A stretch of DNA of 64,000 nt from Bacteroidales bacterium (GTDB lineage Bacteria; Bacteroidota; Bacteroidia; Bacteroidales; F082): assembly GCA_016285355.1 (NCBI GenBank), contig JAEEQP010000016.1, forward strand, positions 5,099 to 69,098, given 5' to 3'. This document shows positions 1 to 8,371 of this stretch, piece after piece. The notes under the pieces were generated by a model. The model ran no database searches. It worked only from the letters and a program-made list of their open reading frames with translations, and was not told where the DNA came from. Positions within the stretch are counted from its first letter, which is position 1, and every line of letters begins with the position of its first letter. The translations under genes and the position numbers were made by a program.

Positions 1-1530
1 CTCGTTGTCAGCACCGATGTAGGTCAGGTCGAAACGCTCAGGCAGGTTGTAGTCCACCTGAATGGTACCCAACTGCCACTTGCGACCCAGGGCATCCTTC
101 ACCATGAAGTCAAGCTTGGGACCATAGAAAGCGGCCTCGCCATATTCCACATGGGCGGGCAGACCCTTCTCGGCGCAAGCCTCCTGAATGGCAGCCTCAG
201 CCTTGGCCCAGTTTTCGTCCGTACCCACATACTTCTCGTGGTCGTTGGGGTCACGGAGCGATATTTGTGCTTCAAAGTTCTTGAAATCAAGGGCCTTGAA
301 GATGATTTCGATGATTTCCATCACGCGGATGAACTCTTCCTTCACCTGGTCAGGACGGCAGAAGATGTGGGCATCGTCTTGGGTGAACGAACGCACGCGG
401 GTCAAGCCGTGGAGTTCGCCGCTCTGCTCATAACGGTACACCGTGCCGAACTCAGCGCAGCGGAAAGGCAGGTCTTTATAGGAACGCGGCTTCCACTTAA
501 AGATCATGCAGTGGTGAGGGCAGTTCATGGGCTTCAGCAGGTACTCCTCGCCTTCTTCGGGCGTGGTGATGGGGCGGAAGCTATCTTCGCCGTAGTGATC
601 CCAGTGACCCGAAGTCACATACAGCTGCTTGCCACCGATATGGGGCGTGATGACTTGCTCATAACCGTATTCCTTCTGGATCTTGGTCAGATACTCTTGC
701 AGGCGGAGGCGCAACTCGGTACCTTTTGGCAACCAAATCGGGAGACCTTTACCCACGATGTCATTGAACATGAAGAGTTCCAGTTCGCGACCCAGCTTGC
801 GGTGGTCACGTTTCTTGGCTTCTTCGAGAAGTACCAGATACTCATCGAGTTCCTTCTGCTTCGGGAAGGTGATACCGTAGACGCGAGTGAGTTGCTTGCG
901 CTTCTCGTCGCCACGCCAATAAGCACCAGCCAATGAAGTCAGCTTCACAGCCTTGATGACGCTCGTGTTCGGGATATGGGGACCGCGGCAGAGGTCGGTG
1001 AAGTTACCACATTTATAATAGGTGATGGTACCATCTTCCAGCTCGCTGATGAGTTCCTGCTTGTATTCGTCGCCTTTGTCGGTGAAATACTGCAACGCCT
1101 CGGCCTTGCTCACGTCGACGCGCTCAAAGGTTTGCTTCTCGCGGGCCAGTTCGAGCATCTTCTTCTCGATGGCGACGAGGTCGGCCTCGGTTAAAGTGAT
1201 GTCGCCTGTGTCGATGTCATAATAGAAACCAGCATCCACAGCAGGACCGATACCGAACTTCACACCTTTATATAATGCCTCGATGGCCTCAGCCATGAGG
1301 TGGGCCGACGAGTGCCAGAACGTGGCCTTGCCTTCGGGGTCGTCCCAAGTGAAAAGTTGAATGGTAGCATCCTCGTTGACGGGGCGCATGGCATCCCACA
1401 TCTTGCCATTCACTTTGGCAGACAGCACGTTACGTGCCAAACCCTCGCTCAGGCTCTTGGCGATATCCAACGGCGTTACACCGGCTTCATATTGTCTGAC
1501 ACTATTGTCAGGAAAGGTTATGTTTATCAT
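1..1530 (-). CDS. thrS: Threonyl-tRNA synthetase (partial, C-terminus off the left edge)
   Basis: Class II aminoacyl-tRNA synthetase that charges tRNA-Thr. Read on the minus strand from ATG at 1530, the protein begins [11 protein letters not shown] (TGS domain), followed by the editing-domain signature [10 protein letters not shown] near residue 75. It runs in frame to the window edge, where the catalytic-core segment [16 protein letters not shown] is still visible. About 510 codons are present; the family is usually about 640-650, so roughly the anticodon-binding domain is missing because the window ends, not because the gene is broken. The next gene (SGNH hydrolase) is divergent across a 134-bp gap. 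Confident assignment. Confidence 0.96.
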   Translation of the reverse strand, partial: MINITFPDNSVRQYEAGVTPLDIAKSLSEGLARNVLSAKVNGKMWDAMRPVNEDATIQLFTWDDPEGKATFWHSSAHLMAEAIEALYKGVKFGIGPAVDAGFYYDIDTGDITLTEADLVAIEKKMLELAREKQTFERVDVSKAEALQYFTDKGDEYKQELISELEDGTITYYKCGNFTDLCRGPHIPNTSVIKAVKLTSLAGAYWRGDEKRKQLTRVYGITFPKQKELDEYLVLLEEAKKRDHRKLGRELELFMFNDIVGKGLPIWLPKGTELRLRLQEYLTKIQKEYGYEQVITPHIGGKQLYVTSGHWDHYGEDSFRPITTPEEGEEYLLKPMNCPHHCMIFKWKPRSYKDLPFRCAEFGTVYRYEQSGELHGLTRVRSFTQDDAHIFCRPDQVKEEFIRVMEIIEIIFKALDFKNFEAQISLRDPNDHEKYVGTDENWAKAEAAIQEACAEKGLPAHVEYGEAAFYGPKLDFMVKDALGRKWQLGTIQVDYNLPERFDLTYIGADNE

Positions 1531-1637
1531 AAGAATAGGTCTTTTTGAAAGCGGCTGCAAAAGTACAAAAAATTCTCTTACAAAATACAGATTATTAGGG
1601 TTTGAAAAGATTTTTTTCACCTTATTCATAAAAATGC

Positions 1638-1645
1638 TACATTTG
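1638..1645 (+). promoter_or_regulatory. Bacteroidota -7 promoter element for the SGNH hydrolase gene
   Basis: TACATTTG matches the Bacteroidota -7 consensus TAnnTTTG and lies 20 bp before the ATG, which predicts a short leader. Confidence 0.6.
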
Positions 1646-1664
1646 CGCCAAATTTATAATCATC

Positions 1665-2339
1665 ATGAAGAAAACTATCATCTTAATTATTTTTGCAACC
1701 ATGTCGATTTTTTGTTATTCACAAGATTGGTTCCGTTTCAATGATTACAAAGCTGACAACGAACGGATTATCGCTAACGAGGCGTACCCCGATGTGGTGT
1801 TTATGGGCAACTCCATCACCGAAAACTGGGCCTATTTCCATCCCGATTTCTTCACCTCGCATAACTTCCTTGGCAGGGGTATCGGCGGACAGACCTCGGC
1901 CCACATGCTGGTGCGTTTCAAGACCGACGTCATCGACCTCCATCCCAGAGTTGTGGTCATCATGGCAGGCACCAATGACGTGGCACACAACGACTTCTGG
2001 GTGGCTCCCGAGCAGGTGGTCAATAATGTGATTTCGATGTGCGAACTGGCCCAAGCCCATGGCATCATTCCCATCATCAGTTCCATCACGCCCTGCACCT
2101 CGTTTGTGTGGAGAACCGAAATCGAGAACGCCGGCCAGACCATCGTCGACATCAACAAGAGCCTGAAAGCCTACGCCGAGGCAAACAATATCATCTATGT
2201 AGACTATCATTCAGCCCTCGCCGACGAAAACCTCGGATTCCCCCAAAACCTCAGCGAGGACGGCTGCCATCCTGACCCTGACACGTATTTCATTATGGAA
2301 GGGTTGGTTTTGGAGGCGATTCAGGAGGCTCTGAAATAA
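1665..2339 (+). CDS. Secreted SGNH/GDSL-family esterase or acetylhydrolase
   Basis: 224 aa with an N-terminal signal peptide (MKKTIILIIFATMSIFCYSQ). SGNH blocks are visible in order: MGNSIT with the nucleophile Ser near residue 51, the block II Gly in RGIGGQ, GTND (block III, oxyanion Asn), and DGCHPD (block V, catalytic Asp/His pair) near the C-terminus. The family removes acyl or acetyl groups from lipids or polysaccharides. In Bacteroidales such exported stand-alone members usually act on acetylated glycans, but the substrate cannot be read here. It is monocistronic, with its own -7 element upstream and 110 bp before the next gene. Confidence 0.9.
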   Translation: MKKTIILIIFATMSIFCYSQDWFRFNDYKADNERIIANEAYPDVVFMGNSITENWAYFHPDFFTSHNFLGRGIGGQTSAHMLVRFKTDVIDLHPRVVVIMAGTNDVAHNDFWVAPEQVVNNVISMCELAQAHGIIPIISSITPCTSFVWRTEIENAGQTIVDINKSLKAYAEANNIIYVDYHSALADENLGFPQNLSEDGCHPDPDTYFIMEGLVLEAIQEALK

Positions 2340-2424
2340 CAAGGCCAAATTGTCGCCTCACCATTAGCAAGAAGATTTCTAGTACAACAGAGAAAGTTTT
2401 TTCAAAAAATCCAAAACAACTTGC

Positions 2425-2432
2425 TAACTTTG
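2425..2432 (+). promoter_or_regulatory. -7 promoter element for the C10 protease operon
   Basis: TAACTTTG followed by GCGG, 18 bp before the ATG at 2450. It probably drives the protease, the thioredoxin-like lipoprotein and msrA, which follow with 4-bp spacing and then a 4-bp overlap. Confidence 0.6.
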
Positions 2433-2449
2433 CGGCAAAATTTCAACCT

Positions 2450-5131
2450 ATGAAAAAACTATCTCTCGTACTATTACTGGTTTTCGCATCGCTTTCCCTT
2501 GCGTTTTCACAAACCGCACAAAAGGTCAATGAAGCATCGGCCTACAAAACCGCACAAGCTTTCATTGCTTCCCAGCAAACCCTTAAAGGACAAGACCTGA
2601 ACTTGGTATCCTCCGATGGAAATTACATCTATAACATTGGAAACCAAGGCTTTGTAATTATTTCAGGCAATACGGTTTTACCACCTGTGTTAAGTTGGTC
2701 AGACCAAGGCAATTTCCCTGATTTGGAAAATGCGCCAGAGAATTTTGCCACATGGATTGTGCATTATTCCGAAATGATTGACTTCGCCACGGCCAATGGC
2801 ATTCAACCCGAAGCCGAGATATTACGCCAATGGGACGAGGCTGCACAGGGCATTTTCGGCTCACGCAATGTCCGAACAGTGGATCCTTTAGTCAGCACGC
2901 GCTGGAACCAAGATTGCTATTACAACGAATACTGCCCGGCCACTACAGGCGGCTGGTGGTGGGGCGGTCCCTGCGGACACTGCTATGCGGGCTGCGTGGC
3001 TACCGCCATGGCACAAGTGATGAAATACTGGGACTATCCCGAAACAGGCTTTGGCTCACATAGTTACATACACAGCGAATACGGCGAACAGAGTGCCAAC
3101 TTTGCCGCTACAACCTACCATTGGGACGAGATGCCGAACGATGTTTGGGACCACAACGATGCCGTAGCCACGCTGTTGTACCACTGCGGCGTGAGCGTCA
3201 ACATGAACTATTCGGGTTCGGGCAGCGGTGCACAGTCACAAGATGTGGAGACCGCCATGCGCTCCTATTTCGGTTACTGCGGTGCCAAATACCGCCAAAA
3301 GAGCAGCTACCAGGACGAGGCATGGAACGCGATGCTGAGAGCAGAACTCGACCTGTCGCATCCCATCTATTACTCGGGCGCCAACGGTGAAAGTGGCCAT
3401 GCCTTCGTTTGCGACGGCTACGACAACAACGACCTCTTCCACTTCAACTTCGGCTGGAGCGGCAGCGGCGACGCATATTATTCGACCTACGATGTCAACG
3501 GCTTCAATCAAGGTCAGGCTGTGGTGAGCAATGTCTTCCCTGTCAGCATCCAAGCCGACGCTAACGGCATCATCTACGTCAGTGAAGACGGTGAGGGTGA
3601 CGGCTCGTCGTGGGACAACGCCACCAACAAGCTCCAATTCGCCTCTGCCCTCTCAAGCGGTGGCGCGACCAAGGTGTGGGTGAAGGCCGGCACCTATTAC
3701 GGCGACACGACCGACATGGAAGGCGCGTTTTATATCACAGCCAGCAACCGCGTCTACGGCGGGTTCGAAGGCAACGAAGCCCCCGACTATGACCTCTCGC
3801 TCCGCGACTACGACAAGAACCCCACCATCCTCGACGGTCAAGGCGCAAGACGTGTGCTGTTGCAGAACCAGGCCTTTACTTCGGCCTCGATGCCCATTTG
3901 GGATGGTTTCATCATCCAAAACGGTGCCATCGGAAGCGGCGCAGGTGCCTATCTCAATAATTACGTTACGCTCAACAACTGCACCATCAAGGATAATGTC
4001 GCGACCATGTACGGCGGCGGTGTTTACATCAACTCGACAGGTGGCACGGCCCATGTGACGCTCCACAACTGCGTCATTGCCGACAACAATGCCTCAATGG
4101 GTGGCGGCGTGTGCGACCGCGTGGGTGCCGACTATACCAACTGCCGCATCAACAACAACATAGCGACAACCAAAGGCGGCGGCATCTACCTTTATAATAA
4201 TACCGAGCCGACCCTTAAAAACTGCATCATCAACAACAACACGGCACAAAGTGCCGGCGGAATGTATGCCCGCGGCCAGTTCACCGCCTACAACTGCGAC
4301 TTCGTGATGAACCTCGCCACAGAGAGCATCGGTGGCATCTACCACGAAAACAGCCACAACAAATACTACAACTGCATCGTGTGGGGCAACGTGGCCAACG
4401 GACTGCCCAACCAGTTTGCCGGACTGAGCGATTTCGAGTACTCTGCCGTTTGCGGCATCGTCAACGGGTCGGACAACTACAACATTCCCAACGAGAACAA
4501 TGGCGACGAGCCTGGCGTCTTCGTCCGCTTCAACCATCCTGCCCAAGGAGCTGGAGCCGAATACCACAACAACAATTGGAGCATTCATCCCCGCAGTATC
4601 TGCCTCAATGCAGGCAAGCCTAACACTACAGGTTTGGGCAACACCGACATCGCCGGCAACACCCGCATTCAGAAAGGCCGCGTCGACATTGGCGCTTACG
4701 AGAGTTGTGCTTCGCTCACCCAAATCGAGGATGCGTTTTATGAAAGCGATAGCCCGTATTGGTTCTTCAACCACCCCTTGACTGAGCCAGGCTACTACAC
4801 CCAAGTCCTCGATGGCCCTGATTGCGACAGCGTCATCGGCCTCACTTTGATGGTTTTGGAGGGTGTGGAAGAGGACGGCCCTTCGACTCCTTCGACAGGC
4901 TCAGGAACCGCAGGGACCTTTGCGGTATGGCCTAACCCGACGAATGGTCTCTTGCATATTGAGGCAGAAGACATTGACAAACTGGAAATCCGCAATCTTT
5001 TGGGGCAGTTGGTCTTGGAAGCAAGAAAAGCTGAAATCCTCAGCCTTGAAGGATTAGAAAAAGGCGTTTATTTTTTGATTGCCAGCAATAAAAACGGGAC
5101 AAAGGTCGTTACCAAGGTAATTAAGGAATAA
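2450..5131 (+). CDS. Secreted C10 (streptopain-like) cysteine protease fused to a beta-helix, T9SS sorting domain
   Basis: 893 aa. Order of parts: signal peptide (1-20, ending FSQ); an inhibitory propeptide region of the Spi_C10 type (about 21-140); peptidase C10 domain (about 145-370) with the catalytic Cys182 in GCVATAMAQVMKYW and catalytic His317 in SGHAFVCDGY; a right-handed parallel beta-helix region (about 385-770) with recurrent NNCxI..N.A...GGG turns; and a T9SS type A C-terminal sorting domain (about 825-893, beginning FAVWPNPTNGLLHIEA). The protein should be secreted through the Por apparatus and anchored or released at the surface. The linker before the sorting domain (PSTPSTGSGT) is encoded by a copy of a dispersed repeat (4878-4909). 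C10 proteases are known virulence or nutritional proteases; pairing with a beta-helix suggests binding to a glycan or surface, which is inference. Confidence 0.88.
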   Translation: MKKLSLVLLLVFASLSLAFSQTAQKVNEASAYKTAQAFIASQQTLKGQDLNLVSSDGNYIYNIGNQGFVIISGNTVLPPVLSWSDQGNFPDLENAPENFATWIVHYSEMIDFATANGIQPEAEILRQWDEAAQGIFGSRNVRTVDPLVSTRWNQDCYYNEYCPATTGGWWWGGPCGHCYAGCVATAMAQVMKYWDYPETGFGSHSYIHSEYGEQSANFAATTYHWDEMPNDVWDHNDAVATLLYHCGVSVNMNYSGSGSGAQSQDVETAMRSYFGYCGAKYRQKSSYQDEAWNAMLRAELDLSHPIYYSGANGESGHAFVCDGYDNNDLFHFNFGWSGSGDAYYSTYDVNGFNQGQAVVSNVFPVSIQADANGIIYVSEDGEGDGSSWDNATNKLQFASALSSGGATKVWVKAGTYYGDTTDMEGAFYITASNRVYGGFEGNEAPDYDLSLRDYDKNPTILDGQGARRVLLQNQAFTSASMPIWDGFIIQNGAIGSGAGAYLNNYVTLNNCTIKDNVATMYGGGVYINSTGGTAHVTLHNCVIADNNASMGGGVCDRVGADYTNCRINNNIATTKGGGIYLYNNTEPTLKNCIINNNTAQSAGGMYARGQFTAYNCDFVMNLATESIGGIYHENSHNKYYNCIVWGNVANGLPNQFAGLSDFEYSAVCGIVNGSDNYNIPNENNGDEPGVFVRFNHPAQGAGAEYHNNNWSIHPRSICLNAGKPNTTGLGNTDIAGNTRIQKGRVDIGAYESCASLTQIEDAFYESDSPYWFFNHPLTEPGYYTQVLDGPDCDSVIGLTLMVLEGVEEDGPSTPSTGSGTAGTFAVWPNPTNGLLHIEAEDIDKLEIRNLLGQLVLEARKAEILSLEGLEKGVYFLIASNKNGTKVVTKVIKE
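4878..4909 (+). repeat. Half copy of the dispersed CTTCGACAGGCTCAGG repeat, inside a CDS
   Basis: The repeat core TTCGACAGGCTCAGGAACC is translated in frame as the Ser/Thr/Gly linker STGSGT between the beta-helix and the T9SS domain. The same core occurs at 14604-14653, 35121-35149, 36986-37037, 40610-40673 and, decayed, at 47143-47165. Confidence 0.75.
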
Positions 5132-5135
5132 AACC

Positions 5136-5774
5136 ATGAAAAGACTTGCTTTCGTTATTGTCCTTGTACTTATTGCCTTCGCATCGTGCAACAGGACACA
5201 CAATTACATCATCCCTGTTGATTACGAAAAGTATTACGAGGGTGTTACCAGTCTGACCGAAAAAGAAGACCAAGAACTCAGCCAAAGAATTTATATGGAC
5301 TGGTATCACAATACCGTAGGCAAAGAAATTCCCGACATTCAAGTGAAAGACCTTGACGGGAACACCATAAAACTCAAGAAATGGCTCAAAAAGGAAACTA
5401 TACTCATTTTCACCAGCCCTCACTGCGGTTTTGGCAAAGAGGAGGTTGAAAAAGAGTTTCCCTTCGCACTACAAAACATGAAAGACGAGTTGGAAGACAT
5501 TGACATCCTTTGCCTTATTGAATCGGTAAAAGAGTCCGACCAACAAGTAACATTTGATTATGCCAAAAGTCTTCAAGGAGCATACGACAACCTATTCATC
5601 ATCGACCAAGAGGATGCCTTGAAGACCAATCTCACCGCTTGTCCGACCAAGTTTTTCATCGACAAAAAGCAAATCGTCAGACATGTTCACGTGGGCATGA
5701 CGATGGAGCAAGACAGATGCGAAAATGAAATCCGACAAGGAATCTCATCAATGAAAAAGGAAAAACAGAAATGA
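5136..5774 (+). CDS. Thioredoxin-fold lipoprotein with a single active-site cysteine
   Basis: 212 aa. A lipoprotein signal peptide ends LIAFASC, with the lipidated Cys near residue 18. The C-terminal two thirds looks like a thioredoxin/TlpA fold: a beta strand (ETILIFTSPHC), then the helix, and the cis-Pro loop ACPTKFFID near residue 168. The active site reads HCGFG, so the second Cys of the usual CxxC is absent. This argues against ordinary disulfide reductase chemistry and leaves a peroxiredoxin-like, monothiol or structural role open. It starts 4 bp after the C10 protease stop and overlaps msrA by 4 bp (ATGA), so the three genes are probably one transcript. Function beyond the fold is unknown. 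Confidence 0.75.
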   Translation: MKRLAFVIVLVLIAFASCNRTHNYIIPVDYEKYYEGVTSLTEKEDQELSQRIYMDWYHNTVGKEIPDIQVKDLDGNTIKLKKWLKKETILIFTSPHCGFGKEEVEKEFPFALQNMKDELEDIDILCLIESVKESDQQVTFDYAKSLQGAYDNLFIIDQEDALKTNLTACPTKFFIDKKQIVRHVHVGMTMEQDRCENEIRQGISSMKKEKQK

Positions 5775-6250
5775 AAAAAGCCTATTTCTCAGCAGGATGT
5801 TTCTGGGGCGTTGAATATTATTTCAAGCGTCTTAAAGGTGTGTCGAAGACCGCTGTTGGCTTCATGGGCGGCGAAATCGACTATCCGAGCTACAAGCAAG
5901 TCAAGACAGGTACCACAGGACATTTGGAGACCATCGAAGTGGAATACGACCCCGAACAAGTTCCCTACGAAACCCTAGTGCGTTATTTCTTTGAAATCCA
6001 CGACTTCGAGCAGTTCGACGGCCAAGGCATTGACATTGGGACGCAGTACCTCTCCGCCATTTGGTTCAACAACACCGAGGAGCGCGACACGGCCATAAAA
6101 GTCTTTGGCGAACTCATGCAGATGGGCTATCATCCCGCCACGCAAATCCGACAGGTCATGCCCTTCTACCCCGCCGAGGATTACCATCAGGATTATCTGG
6201 ACGAGCGTGGAGAGACACCAGAATGCCATGTTTGGAGGAAGATATTCTGA
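5771..6250 (+). CDS. msrA: Peptide-methionine (S)-S-oxide reductase
   Basis: 159 aa, normal length for a stand-alone MsrA. The signature GCFWGVEYYF carries the catalytic Cys10, and GTTGHLETIEVEYDP and a C-terminal Cys in ECHVWRKIF (probable resolving Cys) are also present. It reduces methionine-S-sulfoxide in proteins, with thioredoxin as usual reductant. There is no signal peptide, so it should be cytoplasmic although its upstream partner is a lipoprotein. The start ATG overlaps the stop of the thioredoxin-fold gene. The downstream gene is convergent, 12 bp away. Confidence 0.95.
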   Translation: MKKAYFSAGCFWGVEYYFKRLKGVSKTAVGFMGGEIDYPSYKQVKTGTTGHLETIEVEYDPEQVPYETLVRYFFEIHDFEQFDGQGIDIGTQYLSAIWFNNTEERDTAIKVFGELMQMGYHPATQIRQVMPFYPAEDYHQDYLDERGETPECHVWRKIF

Positions 6251-6262
6251 TGGTAAACCAAG

Positions 6263-6604
6263 TTAGCCCTTGTTTCCTTCAAGTTTACGATAGAAAAGAA
6301 AGGCCTCATTCTTGACATAGTCGCGCAATACTCTATAGTCCTCCACAGTATCAGGGCAAATCATGTCGGGGCATTGAAAAACTGCATCAAAGTCTGATTC
6401 AATAATTTCGTTTACGTCGCGAGGGATATATGCTTCAAGGTCAATCAGACTCTCTCGCATCACAGTAACGACCAATGGATCAATAGCTTGAAATGGATTC
6501 AAACCTGCTGATAGCACTTCTAATGAAGGGGAAAAATCCCTCAAGAACGCCGCAGCCATCGGACCACACGAAGCATCCGATTCAGAAAGCACCAAAACCT
6601 TCAT
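6263..6604 (-). CDS. LMW phosphatase/ArsC-like protein with a degenerate P-loop
   Basis: 113 aa from ATG 6604 (MKVLVLSESD). The fold matches low-molecular-weight phosphatase/arsenate reductase proteins: first strand VLVLS, then SCGPMAAAFL, SAGLNPFQAIDPLVV (equivalent of the SAG...G..dP segment), and a downstream Asp-containing DFDAVFQC strand. The catalytic P-loop CxxNxCRS is not conserved: the nucleophile position is Ser and the phosphate-binding Arg is Gly. It is therefore probably not a working phosphatase or reductase, and may be a binding or regulatory relative. I preferred this start over an upstream alternative at 6646 because a TAnnTTTG promoter (6625-6632) lies between them. Confidence 0.6.
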   Translation of the reverse strand: MKVLVLSESDASCGPMAAAFLRDFSPSLEVLSAGLNPFQAIDPLVVTVMRESLIDLEAYIPRDVNEIIESDFDAVFQCPDMICPDTVEDYRVLRDYVKNEAFLFYRKLEGNKG

Positions 6605-6624
6605 ACCTTTATAATTTAAGGCTG

Positions 6625-6632
6625 CAAAAATA
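6625..6632 (-). promoter_or_regulatory. -7 promoter element for the LMW phosphatase-like gene
   Basis: On the minus strand the bases read TATTTTTG, 21 bp before the ATG at 6604. This decides against the longer in-frame start. Confidence 0.55.
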
Positions 6633-6693
6633 GTCGAAAATGGCAAAAGAAAAGTTTTTTATACAGAAAAGCCGTCAATTTCTGACGATTTAC

Positions 6694-6701
6694 TATCTTT
6701 G
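6694..6701 (+). promoter_or_regulatory. -7 promoter element for yebC
   Basis: TATCTTTG followed by CGCC, 34 bp before the yebC ATG. Confidence 0.6.
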
Positions 6702-6734
6702 CGCCCTAAAATAAAAAATCTAAAAATCTACATA

Positions 6735-7463
6735 ATGGGAAGAGCATTTGAATACCGCAAAGCGGCCAAGATGAAAAGATGGGGACACATGTCAAGAGTG
6801 TTCCCGAAACTCGGAAAACTGATTACCATTGCTGCCAAGGAAGGCGGTCCAGACCCCGACATGAACCCCAAACTGCGTCAGGCCATCCAGAACGCCAAGG
6901 CAGAAAACATGCCTAAGGACAATATCGATGCCGCCATCAAGCGCGCCACCGACAAAGATGCCGCCAACCTCGTGGAAATCTGCTACGAAGGCAAAGGCCC
7001 CTACGGCATCCAATGCATGGTGGAATGCGCCACCGACAACACCACGCGCACCGTGGCCAACGTGAAGTCATACTTCAACAAGTGCGGCGGTTCGTTCCTG
7101 CCCATCGGCTCGTTGGAGTTCATGTTCACGCGCAAGGCTGTCTTCGAAATCGAGATGCCTGCCGGCATGGATAAGGACGAACTGGAGCTTGAACTCATCG
7201 ACTACGGTCTGGACGAAATCGTCAGTGAGACTGACGATGAAGAAGGCACCACCACGACCACCGTTTACACCGCCTGGACCGACTACGGCACCATGCACGA
7301 CGCCCTCGAAGAGCGCAAAATCAACATCGTGAAAGCCAACTTGCAACGTTTCCCCAACTCGACCGTCAGCTTCACCGACGAGCAAATGGTTGAAATCGAA
7401 AAGTTCTTGGACAAACTCGACGAGGACGAAGACATTCAGGCCGTTTACACGAATATGGAATAA
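6735..7463 (+). CDS. yebC: YebC/PmpR family protein
   Basis: 242 aa from the ATG that gives the family start MGRAFEYRKAAKMKRW; an in-frame upstream start at 6699 overlaps the promoter and was rejected. Conserved blocks: KLGKLITIAAKEGG near residue 30, NMPKDNIDAAIKRA near 65, and a long acidic C-terminal half ending KFLDKLDEDEDI. The family was annotated as transcriptional regulators, and members have more recently been linked to relieving ribosome stalling on proline-rich stretches. Its position here gives no further clue. A strong intrinsic terminator follows at 7479-7515. Confidence 0.93.
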   Translation: MGRAFEYRKAAKMKRWGHMSRVFPKLGKLITIAAKEGGPDPDMNPKLRQAIQNAKAENMPKDNIDAAIKRATDKDAANLVEICYEGKGPYGIQCMVECATDNTTRTVANVKSYFNKCGGSFLPIGSLEFMFTRKAVFEIEMPAGMDKDELELELIDYGLDEIVSETDDEEGTTTTTVYTAWTDYGTMHDALEERKINIVKANLQRFPNSTVSFTDEQMVEIEKFLDKLDEDEDIQAVYTNME

Positions 7464-7478
7464 GCCCATAAACCGTTG

Positions 7479-7515
7479 GAGACAGTATCTTTTGCAGGTA
7501 CTGTCTCTTTTTTTT
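7479..7515 (+). terminator. Rho-independent terminator after yebC
   Basis: Perfect 9-bp stem GAGACAGTA / TACTGTCTC around an 11-nt loop, followed by a run of eight T. Confidence 0.88.
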
Positions 7516-7558
7516 GCAAAATTTTCTACCTTCATTCCATTCATAAAGAAAAAAAACC

Positions 7559-7566
7559 TAATTTTG
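7559..7566 (+). promoter_or_regulatory. -7 promoter element for the cyclase-like gene
   Basis: TAATTTTG followed by CGG, 24 bp before the ATG at 7590. Confidence 0.55.
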
Positions 7567-7589
7567 CGGACATTTTGAACTTTTTTATT

Positions 7590-8312
7590 ATGAGTTGGAA
7601 AGAATCCTTAGACGAAAAAATGAATTCGTTGGCCAATACCGAATTCGACTATACTGAGACCAGTGATATCCAAAAAGCCGCCAACATTGGTTTAGACAAT
7701 TCGGGCATTTACATGGAAGCGACGGTCATCTACTTCGAAATCAAGAACATCGTATACATTTTAAAGGAAAACGGAAGACGCAAGGCCGCGCAAGCCTATA
7801 CCATGTACAGCGAGGTGCTTTCCGCCATTGCCGCTCAAACAGGAGGTTTCCTCAACAGCTTCTCGCCTAACGCATTCCTTGTCATCTATCCTGGTAAAGA
7901 CGACTCGCTTATGAAAGCCGTTACAGGAGCCTTGAAAATATCATACGCCTTGACCGAAACATACAAGCACCAGTTTTCCAGCATCAACGGTTTGGAATTT
8001 GCCATGGGCCTCGACCACGGTCACATCATGGGTACGAAAACCATCTCTGACAACGGTATGGAGACCCTGTCATGGTTCGGAACCTCGATTTACAAGGCAT
8101 CGCGCATCTGCAAGGAGTGTGCTCGTCCGTTCTATGTCGGAACATCAGGCATCGTCTACCACAACCTCGGTGAAGGCCTCAAAACCACCACGCGCCGCAT
8201 CTTGGGCATCAAGAAGAGCGTCGACATGTGGACGAAGGTCACCTACAATTACGAGAACGTGAAGAAGCACCTCTACCAGACCAACCACAAAATTTCGATT
8301 GAAGAAGAGTAA
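7590..8312 (+). CDS. Class III nucleotide cyclase-like domain protein, probably inactive
   Basis: 240 aa, no signal peptide. The central part (about 45-215) follows the class III adenylate/guanylate cyclase fold: first strand ATVIYFEIKN, second strand GGFLNSFSPNAFLVIYPG, and LEFAMGLDHGHIMG followed by WFGTSIYKASRICKEC (the equivalent of the GxxVNxAARLE segment). The first metal Asp (FxDI) is Glu (FEI) and the second (GD before the strand) is Asn (PNAF), so two-metal catalysis is doubtful. It may bind a nucleotide or be a scaffold. The gene lies alone between the yebC terminator and DUF3078. The start follows the promoter at 7559-7566; a longer frame upstream crosses the terminator. Confidence 0.6.
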   Translation: MSWKESLDEKMNSLANTEFDYTETSDIQKAANIGLDNSGIYMEATVIYFEIKNIVYILKENGRRKAAQAYTMYSEVLSAIAAQTGGFLNSFSPNAFLVIYPGKDDSLMKAVTGALKISYALTETYKHQFSSINGLEFAMGLDHGHIMGTKTISDNGMETLSWFGTSIYKASRICKECARPFYVGTSGIVYHNLGEGLKTTTRRILGIKKSVDMWTKVTYNYENVKKHLYQTNHKISIEEE

Positions 8313-8351
8313 TATTTTGCAATAAAACTGCGTTTGTTGTGAAAAATCGCA

Positions 8352-8359
8352 TATCTTTG
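8352..8359 (+). promoter_or_regulatory. -7 promoter element for the DUF3078 gene
   Basis: TATCTTTG followed by CGATTG, 13 bp before ATG 8372 and 25 bp before ATG 8384. It shows that the GTG at 8339 is not the start. Confidence 0.6.
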
Positions 8360-8371
8360 CGATTGAAAACA

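Noticed and set aside
151..936. 261-codon plus-strand frame at the left edge
   Set aside because: Antisense to thrS, whose translation is unmistakable; no family signal in the plus-strand product.
4094..4804. 236-codon minus-strand frame
   Set aside because: Antisense to the beta-helix region; Val/Ala-rich product typical of a shadow of Asn/Thr-rich coding.
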